From assembly GCA_030537195.1 (NCBI GenBank), contig JAUNOK010000001.1, forward strand, positions 62,001 to 126,000: a stretch of DNA of 64,000 nt, in the 5' to 3' direction. The notes under the pieces are model-generated. The model was not told where the DNA came from. It ran no database searches and was given only the letters and a program-made list of their open reading frames with translations. The translations under genes were made by a program, and so were the position numbers. The DNA is from Eubacteriales bacterium. GTDB lineage: Bacteria; Bacillota; Clostridia; Lachnospirales; Lachnospiraceae. Shown piece by piece: positions 9,631 to 18,566 of this stretch (position 1 is the first letter of the stretch; each line of letters opens with the position of its first letter).

Positions 9631-10515
9631 ATGTCAGTATTTACCGGAGCCGGTGTAGCGATTATTACACCAATGAAAGCTAATGGAGAAGTTAATTATG
9701 ATAAGCTTGGAGAATTCCTTGATTACCAGATTAATAACTCAACAGATGCAATTATTATCTGTGGTACAACAGGAGAAGCATCAACACTTACACATGAGGA
9801 GCATGTAGAAACAATCAGATTTGCTGCTGATTATGTAAAGAAGAGAGTTCCAGTTATTGCAGGAACAGGTTCTAACTGCACAGAAACAGCTATATGGCTT
9901 TCACAGGAAGCACAGAAGGCAGGAGTTGATGGATGTCTCGTAGTTACACCATATTATAATAAAGCAACACAGAAGGGTCTTATCCAGCACTATACAGCAG
10001 TTGCCAAGTCAGTAGACCTTCCTATCATTATGTATAATGTTCCTGGAAGAACAGGATGCAATATCCAGCCAGAGACAGCAGCTAAGCTTGCTAAGGATGT
10101 TGACAATATCGTTGCTATTAAGGCTGCAACAGGTAATCTTGCACAGGAGAGCAAGACAATGGCTTTAGCTGAGGGAAGACTTGATATGTACTCAGGTGAA
10201 GACGGACTTATCGTTCCTCTTATGTCAATCGGAGCTAAGGGTGTAATCTCAGTATTATCTAATGTTGCTCCTAAGCAGACACATGATATCTGCGCTACAT
10301 TTGCAGCAGGAGACGTTGACAAGGCTGCACAGTTACAGTTCAAGGCATTAGAGCTTGTAGATGCATTATTCTGCGAGGTTAATCCAATTCCTGTTAAGCA
10401 TGCACTTAACCTTATGGGATGGGATATGGGACCGCTCAGAAGCCCATTATGTGAGATGGAAGAAGCTAACCTTGAGAGATTAAAGAAAGCAATGGTTAAC
10501 TACGGAATACTTTAA
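9631..10515 (+). CDS. dapA: 4-hydroxy-tetrahydrodipicolinate synthase
   Basis: 294 aa; condenses pyruvate with aspartate semialdehyde in the first committed step to diaminopimelate and lysine. Family landmarks are GTTGEASTL, the Tyr of MYNVPGRTGCN and the Schiff-base Lys of VAIKAATGN. An upstream in-frame ATG (9589) would add 14 residues, but homologues begin at FTGAGVAIITPM and AAGGA precedes the ATG at 9631. It is controlled by the lysine riboswitch upstream and is followed 17 bp later by dapB. Confidence 0.95.
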   Translation: MSVFTGAGVAIITPMKANGEVNYDKLGEFLDYQINNSTDAIIICGTTGEASTLTHEEHVETIRFAADYVKKRVPVIAGTGSNCTETAIWLSQEAQKAGVDGCLVVTPYYNKATQKGLIQHYTAVAKSVDLPIIMYNVPGRTGCNIQPETAAKLAKDVDNIVAIKAATGNLAQESKTMALAEGRLDMYSGEDGLIVPLMSIGAKGVISVLSNVAPKQTHDICATFAAGDVDKAAQLQFKALELVDALFCEVNPIPVKHALNLMGWDMGPLRSPLCEMEEANLERLKKAMVNYGIL

Positions 10516-10532
10516 TTGACAGGAGAATGAAC

Positions 10533-11297
10533 ATGACAAGAATAATTATGCATGGCTGTAACGGCCATATGGGACAGGTCATTACAGGAATAGTTGCTAA
10601 CGATGCTAATGCTGAGATAGTAGCAGGAATAGATCTTCGAGATGATGGACACAACTCATATCCGGTATTTGCTTCATTAGAAGAGTGTAATGTGGAAGCT
10701 GATGTTATTATTGATTTCGCATCAGCTAAGGCAGAGGATACACTTGTTGATTATATTAAGAAAACTAAGATTCCAGCTGTAATATGTACAACAGGATTAA
10801 GCGATGAGCAGATTGCATCAATTAATGAAGCATCTGAGAGCGTTGCAATATTACGTTCAGCTAATATGTCACTTGGAATCAATACATTATTCAAGCTTTT
10901 ACAGGATGCTGCCAAAGTATTTGCTTCAGCAGGCTTTGATATTGAGATAGTTGAGAAGCACCACAACCAGAAGCTTGATGCACCAAGCGGAACAGCTCTT
11001 GCACTTGCAGATTCAATGAAGGAAGTGCTTGATGATGATTATTTCTACAGATATGACAGAAGCCAGTTAAGACAGAAGCGTGATCCTAAGGAAATCGGAA
11101 TCAGTGCTGTAAGAGGCGGAACTATCGTTGGAGAACACGAAGTAATCTTCGCTGGAGAGGACGAGGTTATAGAATTCAAGCATACCGCACACTCTAAGGC
11201 TGTATTTGCAAAGGGAGCAGTTGAGGCTGCCAAGTTCCTTGCAGGAAAGCCAGCAGGAATGTACGATATGAGAGATGTTATTGCAGCTAAGAACTAG
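10533..11297 (+). CDS. dapB: 4-hydroxy-tetrahydrodipicolinate reductase
   Basis: 254 aa NAD(P)H-dependent reductase acting on the product of DapA. The nucleotide-binding motif is HGCNGHMGQ, and the catalytic / substrate motif is EKHHNQKLDAPSGTAL. AGGAG at 10521-10525 is 7 bases before the ATG at 10533 but only 1 base before the ATG at 10527, so the later start is chosen. Its stop overlaps the stop of the convergent GNAT gene, and its terminator lies inside that gene. Confidence 0.95.
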   Translation: MTRIIMHGCNGHMGQVITGIVANDANAEIVAGIDLRDDGHNSYPVFASLEECNVEADVIIDFASAKAEDTLVDYIKKTKIPAVICTTGLSDEQIASINEASESVAILRSANMSLGINTLFKLLQDAAKVFASAGFDIEIVEKHHNQKLDAPSGTALALADSMKEVLDDDYFYRYDRSQLRQKRDPKEIGISAVRGGTIVGEHEVIFAGEDEVIEFKHTAHSKAVFAKGAVEAAKFLAGKPAGMYDMRDVIAAKN

Positions 11298-12058
11298 TTG
11301 CCAGAACAGTTAATATAATGATATTCAATGCGGCTTGCTTCGGTAAAGCCGCATTTTTTATATAATGCAACAGCTGCCCTGTTATTGCTTGTAACATTAA
11401 GCACAAGAGGAAGTGATGCTATGTTGAAGTAATCGTTAAGAAAATGCTTCATAAGGCATGTACCGATTCCTCTGCCGCGCAGGTTCTCATCAACGAATAC
11501 GCCGTATACATTGACAAATGTGTTCTGGGTATCAAGATAAAGAAGTGCCACAGGTTCTTCATATTCCGGCAGATACATAAGATAGTCCTCACCCTCAAGA
11601 TAATATTCGGCACCATCAGGTTCGGCAGTCTGTATTGATTCCAAGTCAAAATGTTTCTTATCAAGACGGTACAGATATTCATAGAAACATACATCGCCAC
11701 ATAAAGAACTGCTAAGCAGTTCGCCACTTACAGGTGTAATAAGCTCTAAATCGCCAGCAGGACTATTTTTAAGCTTCCTGCAACAGATTGATAACATGTT
11801 ACGGAAATGCCCCATATGGCGGAAATCAGGCGCTACAAGACCTGAAACTTCAACATATCTACATTCTTCATTGATAAGTAGTCCGACAAAGCCATACATT
11901 ACGGGCGAATCTGCATGCTCGTCAATAAGAGCACACAGGATAAAGCTGTCGTTATGGGATTCGCAGTAATAAGGCTCGTAGCCATCACATTTGTCAATAA
12001 GTTCTTCAAGAGCATTCATTAAAATGTCATCTAAATAGTCAATTTCAATATATTTCAT
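11294..12058 (-). CDS. GNAT N-acetyltransferase (tandem-domain type)
   Basis: 254 aa. The C-terminal half is a clear GNAT fold with the acetyl-CoA loop LRGRGIGTCLMKHF and the terminal NRAAVALYKKCGF; the N-terminal half (SGLVAPDFRHMGHFRNML) looks like a second, degenerate GNAT domain. Acceptor unknown. The start at 12058 has GGGGAG about 9 bases upstream; the longer frame has no ribosome site. It is convergent with dapB, sharing the four bases CTAG across both stops. Confidence 0.85.
   Translation of the reverse strand: MKYIEIDYLDDILMNALEELIDKCDGYEPYYCESHNDSFILCALIDEHADSPVMYGFVGLLINEECRYVEVSGLVAPDFRHMGHFRNMLSICCRKLKNSPAGDLELITPVSGELLSSSLCGDVCFYEYLYRLDKKHFDLESIQTAEPDGAEYYLEGEDYLMYLPEYEEPVALLYLDTQNTFVNVYGVFVDENLRGRGIGTCLMKHFLNDYFNIASLPLVLNVTSNNRAAVALYKKCGFTEASRIEYHYINCSGN
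11327..11360 (+). terminator. dapB terminator embedded in the GNAT reading frame
   Basis: 10-bp stem AATGCGGCTT / AAGCCGCATT, 9-base loop, then TTTT on the plus strand. The hairpin is coding sequence for the last residues of the antisense GNAT protein. Confidence 0.85.
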
Positions 12059-12210
12059 AGGTTGTTCTCCCCGGAAGTTTATAAAAATATTACTTTGAAA
12101 TAAGAAACATTTGTTTACAAAAGTGCCAAAATGCCTTACTATATAGAAGTATATACAGAAGTATAACAAATAATATGATTTACCAGCAATAGGTTATTGG
12201 GAGGTTTTAC

Positions 12211-13086
12211 ATGGGTAAAGTTGCCATACTTACAGATAGTAACAGCGGAATTACACAGGCTCAGTCTAAGGAGCTTGGAGTGAAAGTTATACCAATGCCG
12301 TTCTTTATAGATGGAGAGCAGTATTTTGAAGATATTAATCTTACACAGGAGGAGTTTTACGAGAAGTTAAAGCAGGATGCTGATATATCTACTTCACAGC
12401 CTTCTATTGGTGAGATGCAGGATGCATTTGACGAAATTCTTAAGGAATATGATGAGCTTGTATATATTCCTATGTCAAGCGGTCTCAGCGGAACATGCCA
12501 GACAGCTACAATGCTGGCTGATGACTATGATGGAAAGGTTCAGGTTGTCAATAACCAGAGAATTTCTGTAACTATGAGACAGTCTGTTCTTGATGCGAAG
12601 GAACTTGCACACAGAGGCAAGTCTGCGGCAGAGATTAAGGAGATTCTTGAGACGCATAAGATGGAATCAAGCATATATATTACGCTTGACACTCTTAAGT
12701 ATTTAAAGAAGGGTGGAAGAATAACTCCTGCGGCAGCAGCTATCGGAACTATGCTTAAGCTCAATCCTGTACTTCAGATTCAGGGTGAGAAGCTGGATGC
12801 ATTTGCTAAGGCGAGAGGCAAGGCTTCTGCTAAGAAGATTATGCTTAAGGCAATGCAGGATGATTTAGATACAAGATTTGCAGAATTTGCGAAGGCTGGA
12901 AAGATGCACATGGAGGTTGCTTATTCAGGCAATCCTGAGGAGGCAGAGGAATGGGCTGCGTTAGTTAAAGAGACTTTCCCGCAGTTTGATTTCCACATGG
13001 ATCCTCTTTCACTTTCAGTTTCATGCCACATCGGACATGGGGCACTTGCGATAGCAGCGTCTGCTTATCTGCCAGAACTTGATTAA
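12211..13086 (+). CDS. DegV family fatty-acid-binding protein
   Basis: 291 aa, typical DegV/FakB length. N-terminal ILTDSNSGI, the Thr-Ser fatty-acid loop STSQPSIGEM, and SSGLSGTCQTA identify the family. Such proteins present exogenous fatty acids to a FakA kinase; FakA is not in this window. AUG follows GGGAGG. Monocistronic, with a hairpin terminator after it. Confidence 0.93.
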   Translation: MGKVAILTDSNSGITQAQSKELGVKVIPMPFFIDGEQYFEDINLTQEEFYEKLKQDADISTSQPSIGEMQDAFDEILKEYDELVYIPMSSGLSGTCQTATMLADDYDGKVQVVNNQRISVTMRQSVLDAKELAHRGKSAAEIKEILETHKMESSIYITLDTLKYLKKGGRITPAAAAIGTMLKLNPVLQIQGEKLDAFAKARGKASAKKIMLKAMQDDLDTRFAEFAKAGKMHMEVAYSGNPEEAEEWAALVKETFPQFDFHMDPLSLSVSCHIGHGALAIAASAYLPELD

Positions 13087-13096
13087 TACGAATGAT

Positions 13097-13135
13097 GAGC
13101 CTGTGACAGCGCATGAGTTGTTGCAGGCTTTTGTT
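13097..13135 (+). terminator. Terminator after DegV gene
   Basis: Stem AGCCTG / CAGGCT, extended by GACA/TGTT-like pairing inside, followed by TTTTGTT. Confidence 0.65.
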
Positions 13136-13180
13136 ATAAATGCGGATATTTCCGTAAGTTAATATGAATGGAGGATTATT

Positions 13181-14953
13181 ATGCCAGCAAGAAGTGAGAT
13201 TGATGATAAGTTTAAATGGGCTGTGAATGATATATACAGTTCTGATGAAGCATGGGAGAAGGATTATAACAGCATACTTGAACTGACAGGACAGCCGAGT
13301 GAACTTAAGGGCAGAATGGGCGAGTCTGCCGGCATGTTTTATAAGGCTCTTAAGGAGTATGAGCAGGTAGAGTACATCACTGAAAGAGTGTATGTGTACG
13401 CATTTATGAAATATTATGAGGATACAGGCAATTCTAAGTATCAGGAAATGTCTGGAAAAGCCCAGATGGCTGCGATGAAGGTGTCAGAAAAGTACGCATT
13501 TTTAGAGCCGGAGCTTATATCGATAGATACAGAGGTGCTTGCCCAATATATAAGCGAAGATGAGAGACTTGGCATGTATAAGCATTTTATCGATGACTGC
13601 CTTGCAGGAAAGGAGCATACGCTTTCAGAAGAAGAGGAAGCACTGCTTGCAAAGGCGTCCCAGATGTCAACTGTGCCTAATGAGGTGTTTTCTAAGTTTA
13701 ATAATGCTGATGTTAAGTTCGGCAAGGTGAAAAGAGAGAACGGACAGGAAGATGAGCTGACTAACGGCAATTTTGCCACATTTATGGAAAGTCAGGACAG
13801 GACTGTAAGAAAGGCGGCATTTGAGGCACTGTATAAGCAGTATGGGGCTTATATTAACACGATTGCAGCAGCGTTCTATGGCAATGTCAAGCAGGCAATG
13901 TTCTATGCTGATGCAAGGGGCTACAAGTCAACTCTTAACATGTATCTTGATGGATCATTTATTCCTGAAAATGTATACACGAATCTTATTAAGACTGTCA
14001 ATGATAATCTTGACAAAATGTACCGCTATGTTGATATCAGAAAGAAGGCACTTGGTGTTGACGAGCTGCATTTTTATGATATCTATGCACCGATGGTAGA
14101 GGATATTGACTGGAAGATAAGCTATGACGAGGCTAAAGATATTGTTGTGAAGGCACTTGCACCAATGGGTGAGGAGTATGTTTCACACATTAAAGAAGGA
14201 TTTGATAATGGCTGGGTAGATGTGTATGAGAATACCGGAAAGCGTTCGGGTGCATTCTCATGGGGCGCTTACGGCACACACCCATATGTATTCCTTAATT
14301 ATTCAGATACGCTTAATGATGTATTTACAGTTATTCATGAGATGGGACATGCAATGCACACTTATTACTCCAATGCAAACCAGCCTTATATCTATGCCGG
14401 ATATAAGATATTCGTTGCGGAGGTTGCGTCAACATGTAACGAGGCGCTTCTTATGCAGTATATGTTAAAGAATACTGATGATGAGAAGAAGAAAAGATAT
14501 CTGCTCAATCATTTCTTTGAGCAGTTTAAGGGAACTCTTTACAGACAGACTATGTTTGCTGAGTTCGAGATGGAAGCACATGCAAAGGCTGAACAAGGCG
14601 AGGTGTTATCAGCAGAGAGCCTGTGTGCAATGTATAAGAAGCTGAATGAGAAGTATTTCGGACCGGATATGGTTATTGATGATGAGATAGCGCTTGAATG
14701 GGCAAGAATACCACATTTTTACACACCATTCTATGTATACCAGTATGCAACAGGCTATTCTGCGGCTATCGCAATATCTACAAAGATACTTGCAGGCGAT
14801 GAGCAGGTTATAGAAGGCTACAGAAAGTTCTTGTCAGGTGGTTCGTCTATGCATCCTATTGAACTTCTTAAGCTGTGTGGAATTGATATGACAAAGCCTG
14901 ATGTTGTGCAGGAAGCACTGGATGTGTTCGGAGAATTACTGGAGCAGTGGTAA
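13181..14953 (+). CDS. pepF: Oligoendopeptidase F (M3 zinc metallopeptidase)
   Basis: 590 aa cytosolic peptidase that trims short peptides. The zinc site HEMGHAMHTYYSN is intact and the third ligand lies in the AEVASTCNE stretch that follows; the C-terminal FYVYQYATGYSAA block is typical of PepF. Length and order match the family. ATG follows GGAGG. Single gene with its own terminator. Confidence 0.96.
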   Translation: MPARSEIDDKFKWAVNDIYSSDEAWEKDYNSILELTGQPSELKGRMGESAGMFYKALKEYEQVEYITERVYVYAFMKYYEDTGNSKYQEMSGKAQMAAMKVSEKYAFLEPELISIDTEVLAQYISEDERLGMYKHFIDDCLAGKEHTLSEEEEALLAKASQMSTVPNEVFSKFNNADVKFGKVKRENGQEDELTNGNFATFMESQDRTVRKAAFEALYKQYGAYINTIAAAFYGNVKQAMFYADARGYKSTLNMYLDGSFIPENVYTNLIKTVNDNLDKMYRYVDIRKKALGVDELHFYDIYAPMVEDIDWKISYDEAKDIVVKALAPMGEEYVSHIKEGFDNGWVDVYENTGKRSGAFSWGAYGTHPYVFLNYSDTLNDVFTVIHEMGHAMHTYYSNANQPYIYAGYKIFVAEVASTCNEALLMQYMLKNTDDEKKKRYLLNHFFEQFKGTLYRQTMFAEFEMEAHAKAEQGEVLSAESLCAMYKKLNEKYFGPDMVIDDEIALEWARIPHFYTPFYVYQYATGYSAAIAISTKILAGDEQVIEGYRKFLSGGSSMHPIELLKLCGIDMTKPDVVQEALDVFGELLEQW

Positions 14954-14979
14954 TGTTTAATATGTTGTGGATATGGAGA

Positions 14980-15017
14980 AAATTCTGGGAGATAATGCGT
15001 CTTCCAGAATTTTTTTA
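14980..15017 (+). terminator. Terminator after pepF
   Basis: 13-bp stem with one G-T pair (arms AAATTCTGGGAGA and TCTTCCAGAATTT), 7-base loop, then a run of seven T. Confidence 0.9.
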
Positions 15018-15103
15018 TGGAATAAATGTAACTATTGCCGGAAAAAGCCGTCTCTAATTATGAAAGGGTTAACGCTTTTAAAAAACAGGGAGTACAGACA
15101 GTA

Positions 15104-15247
15104 ATGGATGATAATCAGATAATTAATTTATTTTTTCAAAGGGATGAAGATGCAATTAAGGCAGTTGATGACAAATATGGTGCCAGGTTAAATGCACTGG
15201 CAGCCAATATGATGTGGATATCAGGTATAAAAAGAACAATAATGTAA
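15104..15247 (+). pseudogene. Truncated sigma-70 family (ECF-like) factor, N-terminus only
   Basis: About 36 codons (MDDNQIINLFFQRDEDAIKA onward, ending near LNALAANMM) match the region-2 start of the sigma-70 family proteins common in this bacterial group. The protein then switches to unrelated residues WISGIKRTIM and stops at 47 aa, where about 160-190 are expected. Regions 2.2-4 are missing, so no DNA binding is possible. The change coincides with the beginning of the out-of-frame membrane-protein frame, as if one internal deletion joined two genes. Start at 15104 follows GGGAG. Confidence 0.7.
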
Positions 15248-15993
15248 AGAAGATAATGGCAGCGGGCCTTGTGGCAGCAGCGGCTGTTGTTGCTGTATTA
15301 GGTGTGAGAGGATTGAATCCTTCCGGGACAGGAGACAGCAATCAAAGCAGTAATCAGCTTGCATCACAGCAGACAGAATTTAAAATAGCTCATGTAATGA
15401 ATGTGTATGCGGCTGGTTTAGATGATACGGCGGAATGTATTTTTTCTAATGGGGAGAAAATTGCTGATATATCCGGAGTTGTGACTGGAATTTCAAGTCA
15501 GGTTGGAGATTCATCCGTGATGGGACAGATTATGGCGAGTATTAATGTGACAGGTGATGATATCTCAAAGATTAATTATTCTATAGTGTGTGATGATTCG
15601 GATGTAACATATAATCTGGCAAGAATGAAAGAGGTTGACAAGGACAGTTCTGAATATCAGACATCTTCTGATAAATTCAGAAAGCAGACGGATAATGGCT
15701 ATGCTTATTACATTATTGAAGATATCGGGGGAGAGTATGAGGAGAGTGGCAGTAGTCAGAATGAGGGCATACAGATTGTGAAGTTCTCAAAGAAATTGGG
15801 AAAAGAATCTTTATATCAAGACAGTCAGGTATACAACGAGATGGTTAAAAATATGTATGAAGGACTTACGTTAAGTGTAATTGTGACGTATGAAGATGGA
15901 ACAACAGAGATTGTTGATGTGGGATTCAAGGCAGTTGATGATAGTGATGGCTCAGAAAAAGTATCAGATAAAGTGGCTGTTTATGTGAAATGA
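15214..15993 (+). pseudogene. Membrane-anchored extracytoplasmic protein, probably 5'-truncated (anti-sigma neighbour type)
   Basis: 259 codons without a convincing start: the GTG at 15214 has no ribosome site and lies inside the sigma remnant. One membrane helix (IMAAGLVAAAAVVAVLGV, about residues 15-32) is followed by an extracytoplasmic domain rich in Ser and Asp with beta-strand character. Proteins with this layout usually carry a cytoplasmic N-terminal anti-sigma segment and sit directly after a sigma factor gene. Here that N-terminus is missing, consistent with the deletion inferred upstream. The ectodomain itself has no stop or frameshift, so decay is recent or the protein is still made at low level. 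Confidence 0.55.
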
Positions 15994-16103
15994 CAGGTGA
16001 CAGCGTATCATCTTTATAGTTTCCATTTTTGACTTTAAGATTTAAGCTGTATACTTTAATTAATCTAAAATATGATATATCATTGAAAATTTAAAATTAA
16101 AAT

Positions 16104-16141
16104 ACCCAACATGGTTCGCATTATGGAGAGGCGTGTTGGGT
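16104..16141 (+). terminator. Possible terminator in the 15994-16236 spacer
   Basis: Stem ACCCAACA / TGTTGGGT with inner CGC/GCG pairing; the T run is weak. The rest of this spacer is AT-rich without a recognisable gene. Confidence 0.4.
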
Positions 16142-16180
16142 TCTGTTAATATTATTATATTCATTTTGATAAAAACAACT

Positions 16181-16223
16181 GATTTATAAAAAATAGAGAA
16201 AGTCATTAAACAGGACTTCCTCT
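16181..16223 (-). terminator. Terminator of tRNA-Gly copy 1
   Basis: Read on the minus strand, AGAGGAAGTC pairs with GACTTTCTCT (one G-T) and is followed by ATTTTTTATA. It lies just past the 3' end of the tRNA. Confidence 0.7.
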
Positions 16224-16236
16224 AAAAATAAAAAAG

Positions 16237-16308
<72 letters not shown>

Positions 16309-16354
16309 ATACATAATGTTCTTTAAAGTAAATTCTCTTGCGAACACAAACAAG

Positions 16355-16383
16355 ATAATACACATAAAATATTAATCTGTCAA
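16355..16383 (-). promoter_or_regulatory. Promoter of tRNA-Gly copy 1
   Basis: On the minus strand: TTGACA, 17-base spacer, TATTAT, about 46 bases ahead of the tRNA 5' end. Confidence 0.85.
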
Positions 16384-16497
16384 GTGTAAATTTAAAAAAG
16401 TTGAATCTTTTATGTTAATATTATAATATATGAGCATGATAATACATGTTAAAGAAAGATATAACAGGCAGAAATCTAGACATAAGGAGAATAGGCG

Positions 16498-16962
16498 ATG
16501 CTCAATATAGAATATGGTTCATATCAGAAATTATATGATAAATATGGAGAAGATTTTATATATGATCCTGATATGTATTTTGATAATACATATGATGAAA
16601 AATGGATTACATCAGATATAGCGAGAAAAATAATAAAAGATATAGATAAATCAGAGGTACTCGGAGAAAATTGTATAGAAAGTCCAGTACTTGGACAGAT
16701 AAGTCCAAAAGATTTATCAGGTGGAGCAAAAACATTGATGTTGATTTATAATAATCCGGATTTGGTTATTAATGCTTCGGCTTGTGGAGATAATTGTGTA
16801 AAGTGGCTTTTACAGATGGCTGAAGAAAAAGATATATTTATAAGATTACTTCATAATATGAATTTTGGAACAGCATTTACAATAAAAGTTATGAATACAA
16901 ATCAGATTGTACATTCTATGCCTGAATTGATACAGATAAACAGTGATATATTAAGAGGTTGA
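16498..16962 (+). CDS. DUF4869 domain protein
   Basis: 154 aa protein of unknown function, recalled as DUF4869 from the pattern WITSDIARKIIKDIDKSEVL, ESPVLGQISPKDLSGGAKTL and the Asn-Ala-Ser-Ala-Cys-Gly-Asp-Asn-Cys block near residue 97. The two cysteines of that block are spaced C-x3-C. No signal peptide. It is the first gene of a two-gene unit with the P-loop protein, enclosed by two tRNA-Gly genes on the opposite strand. Codons are AT-rich (many ATA, AAA) compared with neighbours, suggesting acquisition. ATG follows AAGGAGA. Confidence 0.75.
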   Translation: MLNIEYGSYQKLYDKYGEDFIYDPDMYFDNTYDEKWITSDIARKIIKDIDKSEVLGENCIESPVLGQISPKDLSGGAKTLMLIYNNPDLVINASACGDNCVKWLLQMAEEKDIFIRLLHNMNFGTAFTIKVMNTNQIVHSMPELIQINSDILRG

Positions 16963-16964
16963 AG

Positions 16965-17942
16965 ATGATTGGAAAATATGAGTTAGAGGTTATTACCCGA
17001 AAGGTTGATTATAAGCTTACACTTGAAAGAAATATAACAATATTAAGGGGAAATAGTGCAACTGGTAAATCAACATTATACAGGGCGGTAAAACAGTATG
17101 AAGATGATGGCAGAGCCAGTGGCATTAGAATTACATGTGATAAATCATGCGTAGTTCTTGAAGGGAAGAACTGGGAAAAAGATTTAAGAGATATTAATCA
17201 GAGCATAGTATTTGTAGATGAAGGTGCAAAATTCATAAATACAGAAGAATTTGCGTCGGCTATAAAGAATTCTGATAATTATTATGTATTGATAACAAGA
17301 CAGGATTTATGTAATTTACCATATAGTATACATGAGATATATGAATTGAATACAGACAAAATAGGAAATAGAATGTTTTGCAAGCAGCAACGCATATATA
17401 AAAGTGATAACATTTCAGAAAATGTTATAGTATCGAATATTATAACAGAGGATTCAAAAACAGGATATGAGTTTTATAATGAATACGCTAAATCACACAA
17501 TATGATATGTGAGCATGCAGATGGTAAAACAAATGTACCTAAGAAAATTATAAATAAATCTAATTCAGATGTAACATTAATTGTAGTAGATGGGGCAGCA
17601 TATGGCTCTGAGATGAATAATACAATGATATTGATTAATAGTATTCCGGGATACATATTATTTACACCTGAATCATTTGAATGGTTACTGTTGAATTCAA
17701 ACGTTTTAAATAAGCCATATATACTGGATATATTAAAAGAACCATATAATTATATTGAAAGCAGTGAGTTTTTTAGCTGGGAAAACTTTTTTACAGAATT
17801 ATTGAATAAAGCGACAAGGGAAAGCGAAGCTGTTCCATACAGTAAAGGCAATAATAAATCCATAAGAATGTTTGCGACAGAGAAGAATATGAAAAAAGTC
17901 ATTGAATCAAGTGATTTAAAATATTTGTTAAAGACAGAATGA
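16965..17942 (+). CDS. P-loop ATPase partner of DUF4869
   Basis: 325 aa. ATG at 16965 is chosen because AGAGG lies 6 bases upstream; a TTG at 16959 would overlap the previous stop. Walker A GNSATGKST is at residues 29-37 and a Walker B-like IVFVDEGA near residue 86. The middle and C-terminal parts are not recognised; LIVVDGAAYGSE near residue 205 has an acidic turn reminiscent of nucleotide-cleaving folds, but this is weak. Homologues that I recall are often labelled translation initiation factor 2 without basis. The pair could be a small conflict or regulatory module; function is not known. Confidence 0.65.
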   Translation: MIGKYELEVITRKVDYKLTLERNITILRGNSATGKSTLYRAVKQYEDDGRASGIRITCDKSCVVLEGKNWEKDLRDINQSIVFVDEGAKFINTEEFASAIKNSDNYYVLITRQDLCNLPYSIHEIYELNTDKIGNRMFCKQQRIYKSDNISENVIVSNIITEDSKTGYEFYNEYAKSHNMICEHADGKTNVPKKIINKSNSDVTLIVVDGAAYGSEMNNTMILINSIPGYILFTPESFEWLLLNSNVLNKPYILDILKEPYNYIESSEFFSWENFFTELLNKATRESEAVPYSKGNNKSIRMFATEKNMKKVIESSDLKYLLKTE

Positions 17943-17980
17943 AAAAGAGGAAGTCAGTATGTACTGGCTTCCTCTTTAAA
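17941..17980. terminator. Bidirectional hairpin between ATPase gene and tRNA-Gly copy 2
   Basis: AAAGAGGAAG pairs with CTTCCTCTTT around a 14-base loop. On the minus strand it is followed by CTTTTTCA, so it can end the tRNA transcript, and it overlaps the ATPase stop. Confidence 0.75.
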
Positions 17981-17990
17981 AAAATAAAAG

Positions 17991-18062
<72 letters not shown>

Positions 18063-18075
18063 AAACACATTTAAG

Positions 18076-18104
18076 ATAATAATGGCAAAATGACATTTTG
18101 TCAA
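18076..18104 (-). promoter_or_regulatory. Promoter of tRNA-Gly copy 2
   Basis: On the minus strand: TTGACA, 17-base spacer, TATTAT. The spacer differs from that of copy 1, so the promoters are not a recent copy of one another. Confidence 0.85.
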
Positions 18105-18245
18105 CACTTTTTTGAAAAAATTTATTTAAAAACCAAGTTTCTGAAAAATTAATATATACGAGAGGGCGTCAGGGATTTCTATTTTTTCGATAATATGGTA
18201 TACTTTGCATGCTGAGTAGCAGAATTAGAAAGAATGGAGATTATT

Positions 18246-18473
18246 ATGAATCCAGCGTCAATTATGAAGCTTATGAGTGCCAAGAACAAGTTTCAGAAGA
18301 ATCATCCGAAGTTCGTGGCATTTCTTAACAGATGTTTTGCTGGTGGACTGAAGGAAGGAACTATAATTGAGATTACAGTTACCAATCCTGGAGAGGCACC
18401 TATAACATCTAATATAAAAGTACAGCAGTCTGATCTGGAACTGCTTGCAGAATTAAAAGAAATGGGTAGATAG
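18246..18473 (+). CDS. Small conserved clostridial protein
   Basis: 75 aa cytosolic protein of unknown function (MNPASIMKLMSAKNKFQKNH...); resembles short proteins seen widely in Clostridia. The ATG at 18246 has GGAG 6 bases upstream; an ATG at 18234 lacks one. Basic N-terminal half, then a beta-rich stretch with LKEGTIIEITVTNPGEAP. Immediately precedes the trkA leader. Confidence 0.75.
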   Translation: MNPASIMKLMSAKNKFQKNHPKFVAFLNRCFAGGLKEGTIIEITVTNPGEAPITSNIKVQQSDLELLAELKEMGR

Positions 18474-18566
18474 TTTGCTTCGCAAAACAATGCGGCAAAA
18501 GGAGGCTAAATCCTCTGCTCCTGCAGGGGCAGTCGCATTTTGCTTCGCAAAACAAGGAGGATTGGA
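18474..18566 (+). promoter_or_regulatory. Structured leader of trkA with 17-base direct repeats
   Basis: The repeat TTTGCTTCGCAAAACAA occurs at 18474-18490 and 18539-18555, and each copy can fold as a small hairpin (TTTGC/GCAAA). Between them AATGCG pairs with CGCATT and encloses a 3-arm fold with CTGCTCC/GGGGCAG and AGGA/TCCT. GCAAAA of copy 1 can also pair with TTTTGC of copy 2. The second repeat abuts the AAGGAGG of trkA, so alternative folds could affect its translation. Confidence 0.5.
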
